Assembly (NCBI GenBank): GCA_026196875.1
Contig: JAPHTP010000021.1
Location: 37,429 to 101,428, forward strand
DNA from: Kangiellaceae bacterium
GTDB taxonomy: Bacteria; Pseudomonadota; Gammaproteobacteria; Enterobacterales; Kangiellaceae
Length of the DNA stretch: 64,000 nt
Direction: 5' to 3'
Shown: positions 37,792 through 46,851 of the stretch, in pieces
How positions within the stretch are numbered: the stretch's first letter is position 1
Layout: every line of letters begins with the position of its first letter
Position numbers and translations under genes: made by a program
The notes under the pieces: model-generated
Told to the model about the DNA's origin: nothing
The model's input: the letters and a program-made list of their open reading frames with translations, nothing else
Databases searched by the model: none

Positions 37792-37817
37792 GTCGCAATC
37801 ATGCGACAAGAGTCGCA
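37792..37817. promoter_or_regulatory. Three phased half-sites, candidate BlaI operator
   Basis: GTCGCA-ATCA-TGCGAC-AAGA-GTCGCA: two overlapping perfect 6+4+6 palindromes, half-sites repeated every 10 bases (one helical turn). It lies 26-51 bases upstream of the BlaI start, in the spacer shared with the divergent POT-family gene. Confidence 0.6.
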
Positions 37818-37988
37818 AAAAATCAAGTGTAATTTTATAATTGTTTTAAGTAAAGCTTCTTTAGATTTGTGGAGAGTGTTAAAACCCAATGTTTACTGCT
37901 TTCAGGAGAGAAAGTATACTGCTGTTTCAAAACTATAAAATAACTTATTAGAAACGAAATAATTACTCAAAATTCAGGGATAACAGAC

Positions 37989-39218
37989 ATGGAAAGTGCC
38001 AAGCAGCCGTCCGGTTCACTCGCGATTCTTTACATTTCCACTCTTTTAGAACGACTTGCGTATTACGGATTCAGATCTGCGATCGTTTTGTTTATGGTTG
38101 CAACCATAGATGAAGGAGGATTGGGGTTAGATGTTCAAACTGGTCTTTCTTTTTATGGGACCTTTACTGCAATGGTATATTTGTTTCCTATATTGGGAGG
38201 GCTTATAGCGGACTTCCTGATACCCAAGCGATATGCCATGAAACTGGCGTGTTTGATAACTGCCGCTGCGGTGATCGCAGTTCCATCAGTTTCAGAGTCT
38301 TTGCTCATGATATGTTTTGGGGTGATGGCTTTCGGATTTGGTTTATTCAAGGTATCAAACCTAAGTCTTTTCTCTCTGTTTTATTCTAGTGAAAAATACA
38401 AACTGTCTGGCGTTTTTACTATTTACTATATGGTAGTAAATGTCGGCGCTCTACTTGGCGGGCTGAGTATAGGTTTGTTCGGAGACGCTTACGGGTGGGC
38501 AGTAGCCTTTTATTTCGTTGCTGGTGTTCTATTGGTAGTTTCCCTGCTGCTTTATTTCTTTAAAGGTAAGCTGGTTTCGATTGAGGAAAATGCAAAAAAC
38601 AAATCATCTAGAAGTTCAGATAGCGGAATTCTGGTTTTACTTTTAGTTGCATTTTTGAATTTCTTTGTTTGGACCATTTATGAACTGATTAATGGATTTT
38701 TATGGGAAACGGGCAAGGTATTTCCAAGCGATGGTTATTTTCAAGTAATTAACCCCGCTGTGATCACAATCGCTTCTGTGTTTTTAGCAATTGTTTGGTT
38801 TGCTAGAGAATTTCCGGTTTGGATAAAGCTGGGGATAGGCATTATTTTTTACGGAGTGAGCTGGCAACTCACAGGGATCGCCGTAAGTGATATCGATAAC
38901 ATTAATTTGAGCTACCTAATTGCAGGCCAAATAATGTTTGCTATCTCAGAGGCATTATTTGTACCCATATTTCTCGCTCTAATTGCAGAATACTCGTCGC
39001 GAAAACTGCTTGCTACTTCATTTTCACTTTTCACCGTATCAGTGGGACTAACTAATTTTGCCGTCGGAGCTATCGGCTCACAAGATTCGAGTTTGATTCC
39101 TTATGCTGTGGGAGTTTCAGGGGCAATAGGTGTATTAATCATTGCCTTCTATTTTCATAAGCGTCGACAAGTTGATCTTAGCAGAAATGAAGCAGGGCAG
39201 TCAGTATCTTCTATCTAA
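37989..39218 (+). CDS. POT/PTR2-type (MFS) transporter
   Basis: A 409-residue inner-membrane protein with about twelve helices. LLERLAYYGFRSAIVLFM matches the ExxERxxYYG motif of proton-coupled oligopeptide transporters, and FTIYYMVVNVGALLGG fits the second POT motif region. It is somewhat shorter than typical POT members (about 450-500), mainly in the later loops. Likely imports di- or tripeptides. Divergent from the BlaI gene; it ends 17 bases from the convergent MFS gene. Confidence 0.85.
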   Translation: MESAKQPSGSLAILYISTLLERLAYYGFRSAIVLFMVATIDEGGLGLDVQTGLSFYGTFTAMVYLFPILGGLIADFLIPKRYAMKLACLITAAAVIAVPSVSESLLMICFGVMAFGFGLFKVSNLSLFSLFYSSEKYKLSGVFTIYYMVVNVGALLGGLSIGLFGDAYGWAVAFYFVAGVLLVVSLLLYFFKGKLVSIEENAKNKSSRSSDSGILVLLLVAFLNFFVWTIYELINGFLWETGKVFPSDGYFQVINPAVITIASVFLAIVWFAREFPVWIKLGIGIIFYGVSWQLTGIAVSDIDNINLSYLIAGQIMFAISEALFVPIFLALIAEYSSRKLLATSFSLFTVSVGLTNFAVGAIGSQDSSLIPYAVGVSGAIGVLIIAFYFHKRRQVDLSRNEAGQSVSSI

Positions 39219-39235
39219 TAGAACTCATTTTGAAT

Positions 39236-40513
39236 TCAAAGCGCCTCGGCTGGGCGCTTAAACTTCCCCAGAATAGAATAGAGATAAATAACTAACAAAC
39301 AGAATAGAGTACAGATAATGTAGACTGACGGACCATCTAATAGGTCGAGTATTAGCCCACCACCAAGCGGCGCTAATGCAAAGCCAAGCGAATAAAATGA
39401 AGTCGCACCAAAGTATGCACCACGTAAATGATCTGGCGCTAGTCGATCAATATGTACATTCATCGTCGGGAATAAAATAGTTTCTGCCAAACTCATTATT
39501 ACCACCGCTCCAATCCATCCCCAAAAAAGATCAACGGGATTAGCTGCCATCCACAACTGCGACAAGGTGAGTAGAACCAGTCCCATTTGAATTCGTTTGA
39601 CGAGCGGAATTTTCGCCATCAACTTGAGCAATAAAAATTGACTGCTGATAATGACAAGGGCATTGGTAAAAATCATTGACGAAATTAATTTCAATAGTTC
39701 TGGTACTTCAGCACGTGTCAGGTACTGGATTAAAGTTGAATCCATTTGACCGTAAACAAACATGCAAAGAATGTTAGCCAGAATCAGGCATTGAAGTAAC
39801 TTGTCCTGAAGCAGAACTCGGATGGTTTCACTAAAGTGATTTTGCTGCTTTGACTTTGAGGGTGCGTTTTCTGCGGATTTATTTTCAACCGCTTTAGCTG
39901 CTTCAATTTTCTTAGGCGCTAGTGTTCGAAAACCAAATACCAACAAGACCAGCAAAACGGCAAAAGCAACAGCTGTAATATAGAATGAAGATGATTCTCC
40001 GGTTAAACCCAACCATAGTCCTATCATCGGACCAACTGCAGAGCCCACATTGACCATAAAATACATCGCCTGCATTGCAAGTTCACGAGTTTGGCTCTCT
40101 TTGACAATATCACCAATCAATGCGGACGTCGCCGGCCGCCAAATCTCTGTAGCGATTGAACACAAGGTGATCACAACGGTGTAGCCAATGATTGAATCTA
40201 CATTGGCTAACAAGCAGAAAGATGCGATGTATAAAATTCCACTAATATACATGACTAACTTTCGACCAAAACGGTCGGACAAAGTACCGCCTATAAAGCC
40301 AACTAAAACAGAAACGAGCGCCGCAGTCGTTAACAAGGTACCAACTGCAGTCGCGGAAATACCAAACTTGTTGTAGAGAATTACTGACAAGAACGGCCAT
40401 ACCATGTAATAGCTGCCGCGGGTGATAAATGCACCAAAAAGTAAAATCCACATTAACACTGGAAATTGTTTTGCGCGGTCTAACGAAACGTCACTTTGCA
40501 TCAAGGCATCCAA
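39236..40513 (-). CDS. MFS transporter (drug/solute antiporter type)
   Basis: A 425-residue major facilitator with twelve predicted helices and a charged central loop (about 200-225, Lys/Glu/Ala/Asn-rich). GGTLSDRFGRKLVMYISG is the cytoplasmic loop motif A (GxLaDrxGrk). VGSAVGPMIGLWLG fits the antiporter motif C (GxxxGPxxGG). It looks like a DHA1-type multidrug exporter, but the substrate is unknown. A second ATG four codons in (MQSD) is possible. Confidence 0.9.
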   Translation of the reverse strand: MDALMQSDVSLDRAKQFPVLMWILLFGAFITRGSYYMVWPFLSVILYNKFGISATAVGTLLTTAALVSVLVGFIGGTLSDRFGRKLVMYISGILYIASFCLLANVDSIIGYTVVITLCSIATEIWRPATSALIGDIVKESQTRELAMQAMYFMVNVGSAVGPMIGLWLGLTGESSSFYITAVAFAVLLVLLVFGFRTLAPKKIEAAKAVENKSAENAPSKSKQQNHFSETIRVLLQDKLLQCLILANILCMFVYGQMDSTLIQYLTRAEVPELLKLISSMIFTNALVIISSQFLLLKLMAKIPLVKRIQMGLVLLTLSQLWMAANPVDLFWGWIGAVVIMSLAETILFPTMNVHIDRLAPDHLRGAYFGATSFYSLGFALAPLGGGLILDLLDGPSVYIICTLFCLLVIYLYSILGKFKRPAEAL

Positions 40514-40724
40514 CTTAGTGAGTATAGAGCTTTCTTATTTCTTAAGAGAAATGAGATGAGTTTAGCTGGGACATTTATACATTACTGTAGTGCATTTGGT
40601 AAATGAGTTTTTGGTATGAAACTAAATTTGGCTATAAAACTTGAAAAGTCTTGTTATCGCTTAGATTTCCTTTTCCAGGTTTGAAATTTTGTTGATCCAA
40701 AGTATCACATTTTGCGTACTATTC

Positions 40725-40771
40725 TTAATTGATTGTTTAATTGATTGTTTAATTGATTGTTTAATTGATTG
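40725..40771. repeat. 12-bp tandem repeat, four copies
   Basis: TTAATTGATTGT occurs three times exactly and a fourth time with its last base changed. It lies about 33 bases upstream of the start of a 56-codon ORF, where it could alter promoter geometry if copy number changes. Confidence 0.9.
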
Positions 40772-40803
40772 GTTTTTAGCAATATGTAAAAGGGAGGACC
40801 AAA

Positions 40804-40974
40804 ATGGCCCGTTTGGAAAATTCACAAGCGACACTTGAATATATACGAGACAAAGCGTTAAAGAACGTGCTTAAAGCAGGTACATACTATACTCGCTCTG
40901 TTTTCATCGTACGTAACTTACCCAAAGTTGAGGGAAAAGACGAAATCTTGATAGACAAGACTTCTAAAAATTGA
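40804..40974 (+). CDS. Small 56-residue protein
   Basis: A small soluble protein starting MARLENSQATLEYIRDKALK and ending KDEILIDKTSKN. GGGAGG lies six to seven bases before the ATG, the strongest ribosome binding site nearby. The composition is balanced, with no membrane segment. I do not recognise the family. It lies alone between two minus-strand genes, behind the 12-bp repeat array, so it has its own promoter if expressed. Confidence 0.6.
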   Translation: MARLENSQATLEYIRDKALKNVLKAGTYYTRSVFIVRNLPKVEGKDEILIDKTSKN

Positions 40975-41009
40975 CTTTAAGGTTAGTATTATTCTATTGA
41001 TATTTTCAG

Positions 41010-41906
41010 TCAGTTGACTAGTGATTTACTTAGGTATTCAAAAACGGTTTTAACTCTGCGACTGGTCCTTAATTCTCTATGAGCAACGAGCCAGACTTCC
41101 CCTTTAAAGAAATCTTTATCTTGTATGACTCTTTCTACTAGTGATTCATTGTCTCCGATTTCAACCGGCATCACCCCAATTCCCATGCCCAGTTTCGTTA
41201 TCTCCCAATAGGTTAAATGGTTATTACAAAGCACTGCAAAATTCTTATCGTCAACTTCAATTCCTTTTTCGTTTAAGATATCAATATATTCTTGGTTGAA
41301 CTTATGGAACCCGATGAATTGGGCCTTTGAGAACTCCTGCTTCTTTTTAGGACGGCAAATAGAGTCAAGGTATTCCGAAGTCGCATAAAGAGTCGCATGA
41401 ATATCGTAAAGTTTCTTAGCTATGAGATCTGATTCTTGTGGACGAAAACCACGGATCGCAATATCTGCTTCTCTGCCTTTTAAATCGCTGGCATCATTTG
41501 AAGCAATGATTTCGATTTGAATACTTGGGTACTCTTCGCGTAAAGACTTTACGATTTTAGGTAAACGAAAAGTTGCATCAAGATCGGTACAGCTGATGCA
41601 CACCTTGCCTCCAATTGCATTGGATTGTCCGCTAGCGGTTAATGAAAGTTGATTCGCTGCTTCGCCCATCAATCGAACATGCTCTGCTAACTCGATACCA
41701 CTCGGTGTTGGTTCAAGCCCTCGACCAACTCGTTCGAATAACACCAAACCAAGTTCTTCTTCCAAAGCTGCAACCTGACGACTAAGGGTAGGTTGGGTTA
41801 AGTTGAGGGCACGGGCTGCGGCAGAAAGCGAGCCTTCTTCCATAGTGACCAGAAAAGCTCTTGCATGGTTCCAGTCAAAATTTACTTCTCTCCAATTTAT
41901 AGCCAT
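41010..41906 (-). CDS. LysR family transcriptional regulator
   Basis: A LysR-type regulator of about 298 residues. FDWNHARAFLVTMEEGSLSAAARALNLTQPTLSRQVAALEEEL in outline is the winged helix; the effector domain has GGKVCISCTD, FRLPKIVKSL and the Arg-rich IAIRGFRPQ. The ATG giving MAINWREV has GAGGA eight bases upstream and is preferred; the frame extends 17 codons further upstream. Divergent from a SAM-methyltransferase gene, its likely target. Confidence 0.93.
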   Translation of the reverse strand: MAINWREVNFDWNHARAFLVTMEEGSLSAAARALNLTQPTLSRQVAALEEELGLVLFERVGRGLEPTPSGIELAEHVRLMGEAANQLSLTASGQSNAIGGKVCISCTDLDATFRLPKIVKSLREEYPSIQIEIIASNDASDLKGREADIAIRGFRPQESDLIAKKLYDIHATLYATSEYLDSICRPKKKQEFSKAQFIGFHKFNQEYIDILNEKGIEVDDKNFAVLCNNHLTYWEITKLGMGIGVMPVEIGDNESLVERVIQDKDFFKGEVWLVAHRELRTSRRVKTVFEYLSKSLVN

Positions 41907-42068
41907 CGACAAAATCCTCAATATTAATATATACATATATGAATAGGTATGATGCAAATATCGGTATTTACCTAAATAAATGCATATGTGATTATAGTGT
42001 TTATTAGGTTTTTTAAAAGTTAATCAGTGACAGAATGTTGCCGCAAGCGACTAGAGTGAGAGGAATTT

Positions 42069-42698
42069 ATGAGTCAAACTGCTTTGTTTTGGGACAAGAT
42101 TGCCGATAGGTATGCTGCTAGAGCAGTTGGTGATGAAGATGCCTATCAAAAGAAGGTGGCTAAAACACAGAGCTATTTTAATAGCGATATGCAGGTACTT
42201 GAGTTTGGCTGTGGCACGGGATCCACGGCATTGCTTCACGCGCCGAAGGTGGCACATTATACCGCAATCGATATCTCGCCGAAAATGATTGATATTGCTA
42301 AGTCCAAGACAGATACCGGTGGTTTTGAGGGATTAGAGTTTAAGGTCGCGACCTTAAGCGATTATCAGGCACTAGAAGGACAGTACGACGCTATTTTAGG
42401 TTTAAGTATTTTACATTTACTGGGTAATTACCAAGAAGTTATCCAGCAGGTATTTCAAATGCTAAAACCGGGAGGTATCTTTGTAACTAACACCGTATGC
42501 CTTAACGATAATTTTGCTTTTTTGCGATTTGTTATACCAATCATGCAATTCTTTAAGAAAGCACCATATGTTGAGTTTATCAGTCGCAGTGACCTGGATA
42601 AGAGTATCCTAAATGCTGGTTTCGAAATCGACTACGCCTGGGTTCCACCAAAAAGTAAAATGGCATATTTCCAAATAGCAAGAAAGCCACGCAATTAA
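42069..42698 (+). CDS. Class I SAM-dependent methyltransferase
   Basis: A 209-residue Rossmann methyltransferase. VLEFGCGTGSTALLHAP is motif I, IDISPKMIDIAKSK motif II, YDAILGLSILHLLG motif IV and LKPGGIFVTNTV motif V. FWDKIADRYAARAVGDEDAYQKKV is the usual start of the UbiE/tellurite-type branch. GAGAGG lies close upstream of the ATG. Substrate unknown; the adjacent divergent LysR gene is probably its regulator. Confidence 0.92.
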   Translation: MSQTALFWDKIADRYAARAVGDEDAYQKKVAKTQSYFNSDMQVLEFGCGTGSTALLHAPKVAHYTAIDISPKMIDIAKSKTDTGGFEGLEFKVATLSDYQALEGQYDAILGLSILHLLGNYQEVIQQVFQMLKPGGIFVTNTVCLNDNFAFLRFVIPIMQFFKKAPYVEFISRSDLDKSILNAGFEIDYAWVPPKSKMAYFQIARKPRN

Positions 42699-42787
42699 GC
42701 AGACGTTATTGAAATGCACTGATTAACCTACTCGTCTAATTAGGCTATAATCCAGCTCCTTTGATTAATGCAGATTAGAGAAGTACT

Positions 42788-43123
42788 ATGTCAGAAACAA
42801 CTCCACCATGTCCGCAATGTGATTCGCCTTACGCTTACGAAGATCGCAATTTGCTTAATTGTCCAGAATGTGGACATGAGTGGGATCCATCAGCCGCTGT
42901 AGAAGATGAGTTGATTTTAAAAGACAGTGTAGGAAATCTATTGGCTGAAGGTGATAAAGTCACCTTGATAAAAGATCTTAAAGTCAAAGGAACTTCGACA
43001 GTTTTAAAAGTCGGTACAAAAGCAACGATTAAACGATTCGTAGATGGAGACCATGATATTGACTGTAAGGTCGACGGCGCCGGCGCAATGATGCTGAAAT
43101 CAAAATTTGTTAAAAAAGCCTGA
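42788..43123 (+). CDS. yjdM: YjdM/PhnA family zinc-ribbon protein
   Basis: A 111-residue protein with an N-terminal zinc ribbon (C8/C11 and C25/C28) and the C-terminal KOW-like YjdM domain ([23 protein letters not shown], then [30 protein letters not shown] in outline). In E. coli yjdM was called phnA, but it does not act in phosphonate breakdown and its role is unclear. It has a strong terminator directly after it. Confidence 0.95.
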   Translation: MSETTPPCPQCDSPYAYEDRNLLNCPECGHEWDPSAAVEDELILKDSVGNLLAEGDKVTLIKDLKVKGTSTVLKVGTKATIKRFVDGDHDIDCKVDGAGAMMLKSKFVKKA

Positions 43124-43138
43124 TACTAATAATAAGTA

Positions 43139-43176
43139 AAAGCGATTTAGTAGATACTAAACCGCTTTGTTTTTTG
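43139..43176 (+). terminator. Terminator after yjdM
   Basis: AAAGCG-A-TTTAGTA-GA-TACTAAA-C-CGCTTT stem with one A.C mismatch, followed by GTTTTTTG. It lies between yjdM and the convergent amtB-type gene and may partly serve both. Confidence 0.85.
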
Positions 43177-43186
43177 TGTATAAACT

Positions 43187-44449
43187 TTATTTCGAAGACG
43201 AAAATTCGGGATAAGCCTCCATTCCGCACTCGGAAAGATCGACCCCGGACATTTCTTCTTCTGCACTGACTCTGATCCCAATAAGTTTTTTGATTACGAC
43301 CCAGACGAGCAAGCTGGTTAAGAATACCCAGAGGAATATTGTCGCAGCGCCAACCAATTGGCCGATAAAAGTTGCCTTTTCATCGGTAATAAGAACAGCG
43401 AATATTCCCCATAAGCCAACCACGCCATGAACCGAAATTGCGCCCACAGGATCATCAATTTTGAGTTTGTCTAAAGTGACGATGCTTAATACAACTAAGA
43501 TACCTCCAACTGCACCGATAAGCGTCGCTGAAAGGGCATTCGGGTCGGCTGGTTCTGCCGTAATTGCTACAAGGCCTGCGAGCGCTCCGTTTAATGCCAT
43601 GGTTAAATCGGCTTTGCCAAACATAAGCCTCGCGAGAAGCAACGCTGCGACTAATCCGCCACAAGCTGCAGCGTTGGTGTTAAGGAAGACAGTTGCAACT
43701 TCGTTGGCGACGGAAATGCCACCGAGTTTCAAAGTTGAACCGCCGTTGAAACCAAACCAACCCATCCATAGGATAAATGTTCCAAGTGTTGCTAAGGGAA
43801 GGTTAGCGCCAGGGATAGCATTAATTTGTCCTTGTTTGCCATATTTGCCTTTGCGCGGTCCAAGAATAAGTACACCTGCCAGTGCGGCGGCGGCACCGGC
43901 CATATGTACGATTCCAGATCCGGCATAGTCACTATATTCTAAACTGTATAGGCCAAAGACCGCTTTCTCACCCCAGGTCCATCCTCCTTCCATAGGATAA
44001 ATAAAACCTGTCATCACAACTGCAAATAGTAAAAATGACCAAAGCTTCATTCTTTCCGCTACTGCACCAGACACTATTGACATAGCAGTTGCTACAAACA
44101 CGACCTGGAAAAAGAAATCCGAGGCTCTTGAATAAACGGCATCTCCTCCAAATCCATTTTCAGCTGATGTTTTTAACGCTGCATTTACGTCTAGCGTAGC
44201 AACGGTATCTACCGCTGATAAAAACCATCCGCCGTCATACATGAAGTTATATCCACATGCCATATACATGGTGCATGCAACTGCAAATAGTGAGACGTTC
44301 TTGGTTAAAATCTCGGTGGTATTTTTGGCTCTTACCAATCCCGCTTCTAACATCGCGAAACCGGCGGCCATCCACATGACTAAGGCGCCCATGACTAAAA
44401 AATAAAATGTATCAATTGCATATTGCAATTCAAAAATTTGATCCTGCAT
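43187..44449 (-). CDS. amtB: Ammonium transporter (Amt family)
   Basis: A 420-residue inner-membrane channel for ammonia/ammonium with eleven predicted helices. Landmarks: VMWMAAGFAMLEAGLVRAKN at the first helices, GGWTWGEKAVFG, DYAGSGIVHMAGAAAALAG with a conserved pore-type His, GTFILWMGWFGFNGGS, and SVHGVVGLWGIFAV with the second His. No signal-peptide-type cleavage is obvious. GGAG lies close before the ATG. It is the last gene of the porin-glnK-amtB operon and is expected to be gated by the PII protein. Confidence 0.96.
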   Translation of the reverse strand: MQDQIFELQYAIDTFYFLVMGALVMWMAAGFAMLEAGLVRAKNTTEILTKNVSLFAVACTMYMACGYNFMYDGGWFLSAVDTVATLDVNAALKTSAENGFGGDAVYSRASDFFFQVVFVATAMSIVSGAVAERMKLWSFLLFAVVMTGFIYPMEGGWTWGEKAVFGLYSLEYSDYAGSGIVHMAGAAAALAGVLILGPRKGKYGKQGQINAIPGANLPLATLGTFILWMGWFGFNGGSTLKLGGISVANEVATVFLNTNAAACGGLVAALLLARLMFGKADLTMALNGALAGLVAITAEPADPNALSATLIGAVGGILVVLSIVTLDKLKIDDPVGAISVHGVVGLWGIFAVLITDEKATFIGQLVGAATIFLWVFLTSLLVWVVIKKLIGIRVSAEEEMSGVDLSECGMEAYPEFSSSK

Positions 44450-44488
44450 AGCAGTTCTCCAAAGTACTTTATAAATTGTTTTTGCTTC

Positions 44489-44890
<402 letters not shown>

Positions 44891-45544
44891 TTAAAGATCA
44901 AATGCCTTACTGATATCAAGATAAATGTATCCATCGTCCTGAGTACCGGCTGCGTCGTCAGTTTTAACGCCTATGTTGAGACTTGTAGAAATCCCTTCGA
45001 CTAGCTCACCGCTAAATGAAATTTCCAGCCAGGACCAAGAAGAATCTTGTAGGTCGTCGTAGTCGCCGGTTCCTAACGTCAAACCGAAATAAGATTTGCT
45101 ATATCCGAGTTGCAAAACTGAGTAGTCTTCTGAATTTATTCCTTGGTCATCATCAACCCCTTTAATAACATCGAAAGAAAAGTTGCCTGTTGACAAATTC
45201 AAAGCGACTTCGTGTTCGAAGTCGCTTGAATAGGTATACTCATATCTTGTGTAACCTACTGACCAAGAGAACTGGTCGTGTGATTTTGCGTAGCTAAAAT
45301 AGAAATCAGTTTCCAGTCCGTCATTACCCAAAGAACCATCATCTATCCACCAGCTTCCAGCACTAAATCCACCGTTGCTATAATCAATGCTTGCATATGC
45401 TCCGCCGTCGCCTAAGTTTGAGCCACGAAAATAATAGTCAGAAACAAAGCCTGCCGTGGCACTTACATCAGCTTTAGCTGAAGGTAGAAATAGAAGGCAG
45501 TTTAAAAGTACTAGTTTGGTTACAAGTTTGTTTGTAATTTTCAT
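44891..45544 (-). CDS. TorF-type putative porin
   Basis: A 217-residue outer-membrane protein. After a signal peptide (ending PSAKA) the mature part starts DVSATAGFVSDYYFRGSNLGDGG in outline, the TorF/Gcw_chp signature, and then alternates amphipathic strands, ending YIYLDISKAF. First gene of the operon with glnK and amtB, behind a sigma-54 promoter, so it probably helps nitrogen compounds cross the outer membrane under nitrogen limitation. The ATG giving MKITNK has GGAG nine bases upstream and is preferred to an ATG five codons earlier. Confidence 0.9.
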   Translation of the reverse strand: MKITNKLVTKLVLLNCLLFLPSAKADVSATAGFVSDYYFRGSNLGDGGAYASIDYSNGGFSAGSWWIDDGSLGNDGLETDFYFSYAKSHDQFSWSVGYTRYEYTYSSDFEHEVALNLSTGNFSFDVIKGVDDDQGINSEDYSVLQLGYSKSYFGLTLGTGDYDDLQDSSWSWLEISFSGELVEGISTSLNIGVKTDDAAGTQDDGYIYLDISKAFDL

Positions 45545-45589
45545 ATTGGTGCTCTCCATAAGTTTTTTTAATTTTTTGAGATGAACTTA

Positions 45590-45606
45590 TTGCAGCATCC
45601 TTGCCA
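45590..45606 (-). promoter_or_regulatory. Sigma-54 promoter of the porin-glnK-amtB operon
   Basis: Minus strand TGGCAAGGATGCTGCAA: TGGCA-type -24 and CTGCA -12 elements with the invariant GG and GC at the correct spacing. The predicted start is about 36 bases upstream of the porin ATG. Confidence 0.8.
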
Positions 45607-45681
45607 ATGTTAATAACTGCATAACTTTCAATGAGATAGATAAGAAAAAGTGGTGCGTCTTAGATGAACTACTAAGTCAGG

Positions 45682-45698
45682 TGCACAAAATTGGTGGG
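45682..45698. promoter_or_regulatory. NtrC-like enhancer site
   Basis: TGCACAA-AAT-TGGTGGG matches the NtrC consensus TGCACCA-N3-TGGTGCA at 11 of 14 arm positions. It sits about 100 bases upstream of the predicted sigma-54 start, as enhancers do. A half-site TGGTGCA lies further up at 45734. Confidence 0.5.
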
Positions 45699-45803
45699 CT
45701 GGTTATAAGCAAAAAATATTTGCGCTACGCTTTTGGTGCAAACCCAAAAGAGCCATCGGGTTAATGGAGTTAAGTGAATAAATGTTCTAATTGTTTCGAA
45801 TTT

Positions 45804-45812
45804 TGATAGAAT
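45804..45812 (+). promoter_or_regulatory. Extended -10 promoter candidate for the FKBP gene
   Basis: TGATAGAAT is an extended -10 element; no good -35 is seen. The leader would be about 78 bases. Confidence 0.3.
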
Positions 45813-45896
45813 GTGCGCGACTTTTACAAGCGCCAAGTGGTTTGTAATTTAATCTAATAAAAAACCATGGATGAATAAAAAAGAGGTAACTAAAAA

Positions 45897-46388
45897 ATGG
45901 AATCTAACATGGATAAAATGATATTGATCCTGCTGGTTCTCGCTGCAGTAGTGTATTTTTTGTTCTTTCGTTCTGGCGGAAATAGTGAAGCCGCAGCGGA
46001 AAACAAGAAGTTGGGTGCCGAGTTTTTAGCTGCTAACAAGACTGAAGAGGGCGTTGTTGAAACGAGTTCAGGTTTGCAGTATTTAGTTTTACAGAAAGGA
46101 ACAGGTACGGTCCATCCATCGGCTAGAGATAAAGTCAAAGTACATTATCACGGGACACTAATTGATGGTACGATATTTGACAGTTCGGTTGAGCGAGGTA
46201 AGCCAATCAGCTTCGGATTGAATCAAGTGATTAAAGGATGGACTGAAGGTGTTCAATTAATGGTCGTTGGAGAGAAAACTCGCTTCTTTATTCCTGCTGA
46301 GTTGGCCTATGGGAATCGCCAATCCGGTAAGATAGGGCCTGGGTCGACTTTGATTTTTGATGTTGAGCTTTTGGGTATTAACGAATAA
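45897..46388 (+). CDS. FKBP-type peptidyl-prolyl cis-trans isomerase
   Basis: A 163-residue protein with an N-terminal membrane anchor (about 6-23) and an FKBP domain (about 60-162). The domain shows SGLQYLVLQKGTG, VKVHYHGTLIDGTIFDSS, VIKGWTEGVQLM, IPAELAYG and FDVELLGI, with the active-site Tyr/Phe/Asp/Trp set intact. It helps fold exported proteins in the periplasm, tethered to the inner membrane. GAGG supports the first ATG; a second ATG four codons later is possible. Confidence 0.95.
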   Translation: MESNMDKMILILLVLAAVVYFLFFRSGGNSEAAAENKKLGAEFLAANKTEEGVVETSSGLQYLVLQKGTGTVHPSARDKVKVHYHGTLIDGTIFDSSVERGKPISFGLNQVIKGWTEGVQLMVVGEKTRFFIPAELAYGNRQSGKIGPGSTLIFDVELLGINE

Positions 46389-46552
46389 CTCTTTTCTTAT
46401 TATCGAATCGATTAAAGCATTTTCGGAAGCTAAAAGCACAGCAGGATGCTAGAGTATTTTTCGAATTGGCAAATAACGAGCATGTTGGAGAGCACGGAGT
46501 TGCCAATCGAGCTTTGGGAAACCAGTTGATTAAAAAGCTAAATAGCAGCTAG
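46382..46552 (+). pseudogene. Protein-like open frame without a start codon
   Basis: A frame open for 56 codons reads convincingly like protein at its end (ARVFFELANNEHVGEHG, GNQLIKKLNSS) but has no ATG or GTG, and the only TTG-type starts are late. It lies directly after the FKBP gene. It could be a gene remnant or a small gene with a rare start. Confidence 0.25.
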
Positions 46553-46851
46553 AGCAGGAACCCAGCATAAGCTGCCGATATTTTAAAGATGAAAGGCACG
46601 GTACGCTAGAGATGTTATCTTGGTATTGTGGTTTACTGTCATTTTACGAGTAATCGCTGACTATTTATTGTTCAGCGTTATACTTACTTCTATAGATATT
46701 GGTGAAATAGCTCACAAGAATCAAATTACTATTCAAGAATCGAGATTTTTACCCAAATTATACCTCACAAAACAGCAGACAATTGATTTAGCGCAAATAC
46801 CCATAAATTAAATGTGGATATCATCCCACAAAATTTATATGGGAATTAACA
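46553..46851. other. Intergenic region, no supported gene
   Basis: AT-rich spacer before the MBL-fold gene. A 63-codon TTG-initiated frame over most of it has an unlikely composition and no ribosome binding site; I do not call it. Confidence 0.35.

Noticed and set aside
43461..43928. 155-codon plus-strand ORF inside amtB
   Set aside because: Antisense to conserved Amt helices, with Pro/Ala-rich low-complexity translation.
46620..46811. 63-codon plus-strand ORF
   Set aside because: TTG start, no ribosome binding site, unusual composition and no recognisable motif.
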